Below, one piece after another: positions 60,237 to 64,000 of a stretch of DNA of 64,000 nucleotides. This stretch comes from Hyphomicrobiales bacterium. Its GTDB lineage: Bacteria > Pseudomonadota > Alphaproteobacteria > Rhizobiales > Beijerinckiaceae. A model generated the notes under the pieces. It saw nothing but the letters and a program-made list of their open reading frames with translations, was not told the DNA's origin and ran no database searches. Made by a program: the position numbers and the translations under genes. Within the stretch, counting starts at the first letter, position 1. Each line of letters opens with the position of its first letter. Location of the stretch: NCBI GenBank assembly GCA_026400535.1, contig JAPLOU010000043.1, positions 115,729 through 179,728 of the forward strand, read 5' to 3'.

Positions 60237-61358
60237 ATGCGGCAAGCCCATCGCATGTCACGCCGTGCGGTTGTGACCGGACTGGCCGCCGGGACAGGTG
60301 CGCTTGCGCTTGGCGGCCCCGCAGTGGTCGGGCAGGCGAGGCCCAGGGTGGTCGTTGTCGGCGGCGGCACTGTGGCGCGCTATGTCGCGAAGGATTCGGC
60401 GGGCGCGATCCATGCCACGCTGGTCGAGCCCAACAGGCGCTTCGTCACCTGCTTTCACGCCAATCTCTATCTCGGCGGCTACAAGACGATCGAAGACCTC
60501 AGCCATGGTTATGAGGCCTTGGCACAGGCGAACGGCATCACGATGATGCATGACAGCGCGTCCGTGATTGATCGCGACGCACGCGTGGTCCGGCTCCTGT
60601 CGGGACAGCGGTAGGGGGTGATCGTCATGATCGCGCCGCCCAACCCCTACCGCTGTCCGCCCGGGCCCTACGAGCGCGTCTCGATGCTCGCCGCGCGCCT
60701 GACCAAGGCCGGCAAGACCCGCTGCAAGATCGTCATCATCGACCCCAAGGAGAGCTTTTCCAAGCAAGCGCAGTTCGAGCAGGGCTGGGAGCGGCACTAC
60801 CGGGGCATGGTGGAATGGCTTGGCCCGAAGATCCATGACGGCGTCAAGCGCATCGACCCTGCCACCATGACGGTCGAGACCGGCTTCGAGACCTACAGGG
60901 AAGCGGCGCTGGTGAATGTGATCCCGGCGCAATGGGCCGGCGCGATCGCCCGCAATGCCGGGCTCGCCAGTGCTTCCGGCTCCTGCCCGATCGATCCGGC
61001 GAGCATGCGCTCGACCATCGACCCCGCAATCGTCATTGTCGGCGATGCCTGCCTTGCGGGCGACATGCCGCGTTCGGCCTTCTCCGCCAACAGCCAGGCA
61101 AAGGTCGCGGCCATGACCGTGCGCGGCGAGTTGACCGGCTCACGCACCTTCCCGGCCCGCTACAGCAACACCTGCTGGAGCCTTCTGTGGGATGACGACA
61201 CGATCAAGGTCGGCGGGCAGTTCGAGCCGCGCACGGGGAAGGTCACATCGACGGCGCCCTTCATCTCGCAACCGGGCGACAGCCCCGGAACGCGCCACCA
61301 GAACCAGGCCGAGAACCTTAGCTGGTATGCCGGACTGGCTGCCGACATCTTCGGGTGA
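60237..61358 (+). pseudogene. Flavocytochrome c sulfide dehydrogenase flavoprotein subunit (FccB/SoxF-like), decayed
   Basis: N-part MSRRAVVTG..VVVVGGGTVARYVAKDS..NRRFVTCFHANLYLGG; in-frame TAG 60612-60614; C-part VIVMIAPPNPYRCPPGPYERVSML..SAFSANSQAKVAAM..NTCWSLLWDDD; middle segment missing. Confidence 0.8.
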
Positions 61359-61484
61359 CGGCGAGGCCCAGAAGTGCGCAACCGGGCGATTTCGGCCCAT
61401 CCAGGACCAAGGCGTCACGGCCCATCCACAATCAATCTCTAAGCATTTGATTTTCAATTTGTTTTTCGCAACCTTCCGGGATGA

Positions 61485-63974
<2,490 letters not shown>

Positions 63975-64000
63975 GGGCTGGCAGCGCGGGGGCCGGGCTA

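Noticed and set aside
60612-60614. TAG readthrough or recoding (e.g. pyrrolysine) in the fccB-like gene
   Set aside because: A missing internal segment and a damaged nucleotide-binding loop point to pseudogenisation rather than recoding.

Overview
This 64 kb window is a gene-dense, GC-rich chromosomal segment from an alphaproteobacterium, probably order Hyphomicrobiales/Rhizobiales judging from protein families. It is essentially core chromosome. From left to right it holds: a Kdo/lipid A block (lysophospholipid acyltransferase, waaA, lpxK, plus DUF4170 and DUF2093); tadA, an rluB-like pseudouridine synthase and rsmD; mutL, two M16 peptidases, a DUF3035-like protein, lspA, ileS, a chemoreceptor and ribF; cheY-cheZ; a degenerate EAL protein; many single metabolic genes; fhs; a NitT/TauT-type ABC transporter; pbpC with a bacterial alpha-2-macroglobulin; and the replication genes dnaN, dnaA, recF, recQ and gyrB with rpsT. 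I saw no tRNA or rRNA genes, CRISPR array, IS element, prophage or obvious defence island. I did not find a clear new multi-gene system. The best second-look items are: (1) the dnaA-rpsT intergenic region, with a perfect TTAA-N7-TTAAC CtrA-type site, four GANTC sites within 206 bp, several strong palindromes and AT-rich tracts, so a candidate origin or cell-cycle control region; (2) an rluB-like gene whose disordered N-terminal region is open but lies one frame off from the only plausible ATG; (3) a decayed flavocytochrome-c sulfide dehydrogenase (fccB-like) gene; (4) a cupin remnant between an ABC binding protein and its permease; (5) apparently catalytically dead EAL, trypsin-like and M16 proteins; (6) a 16-bp perfect GC hairpin between dnaA and dnaN. 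All family calls come from reading the translations without database searches.
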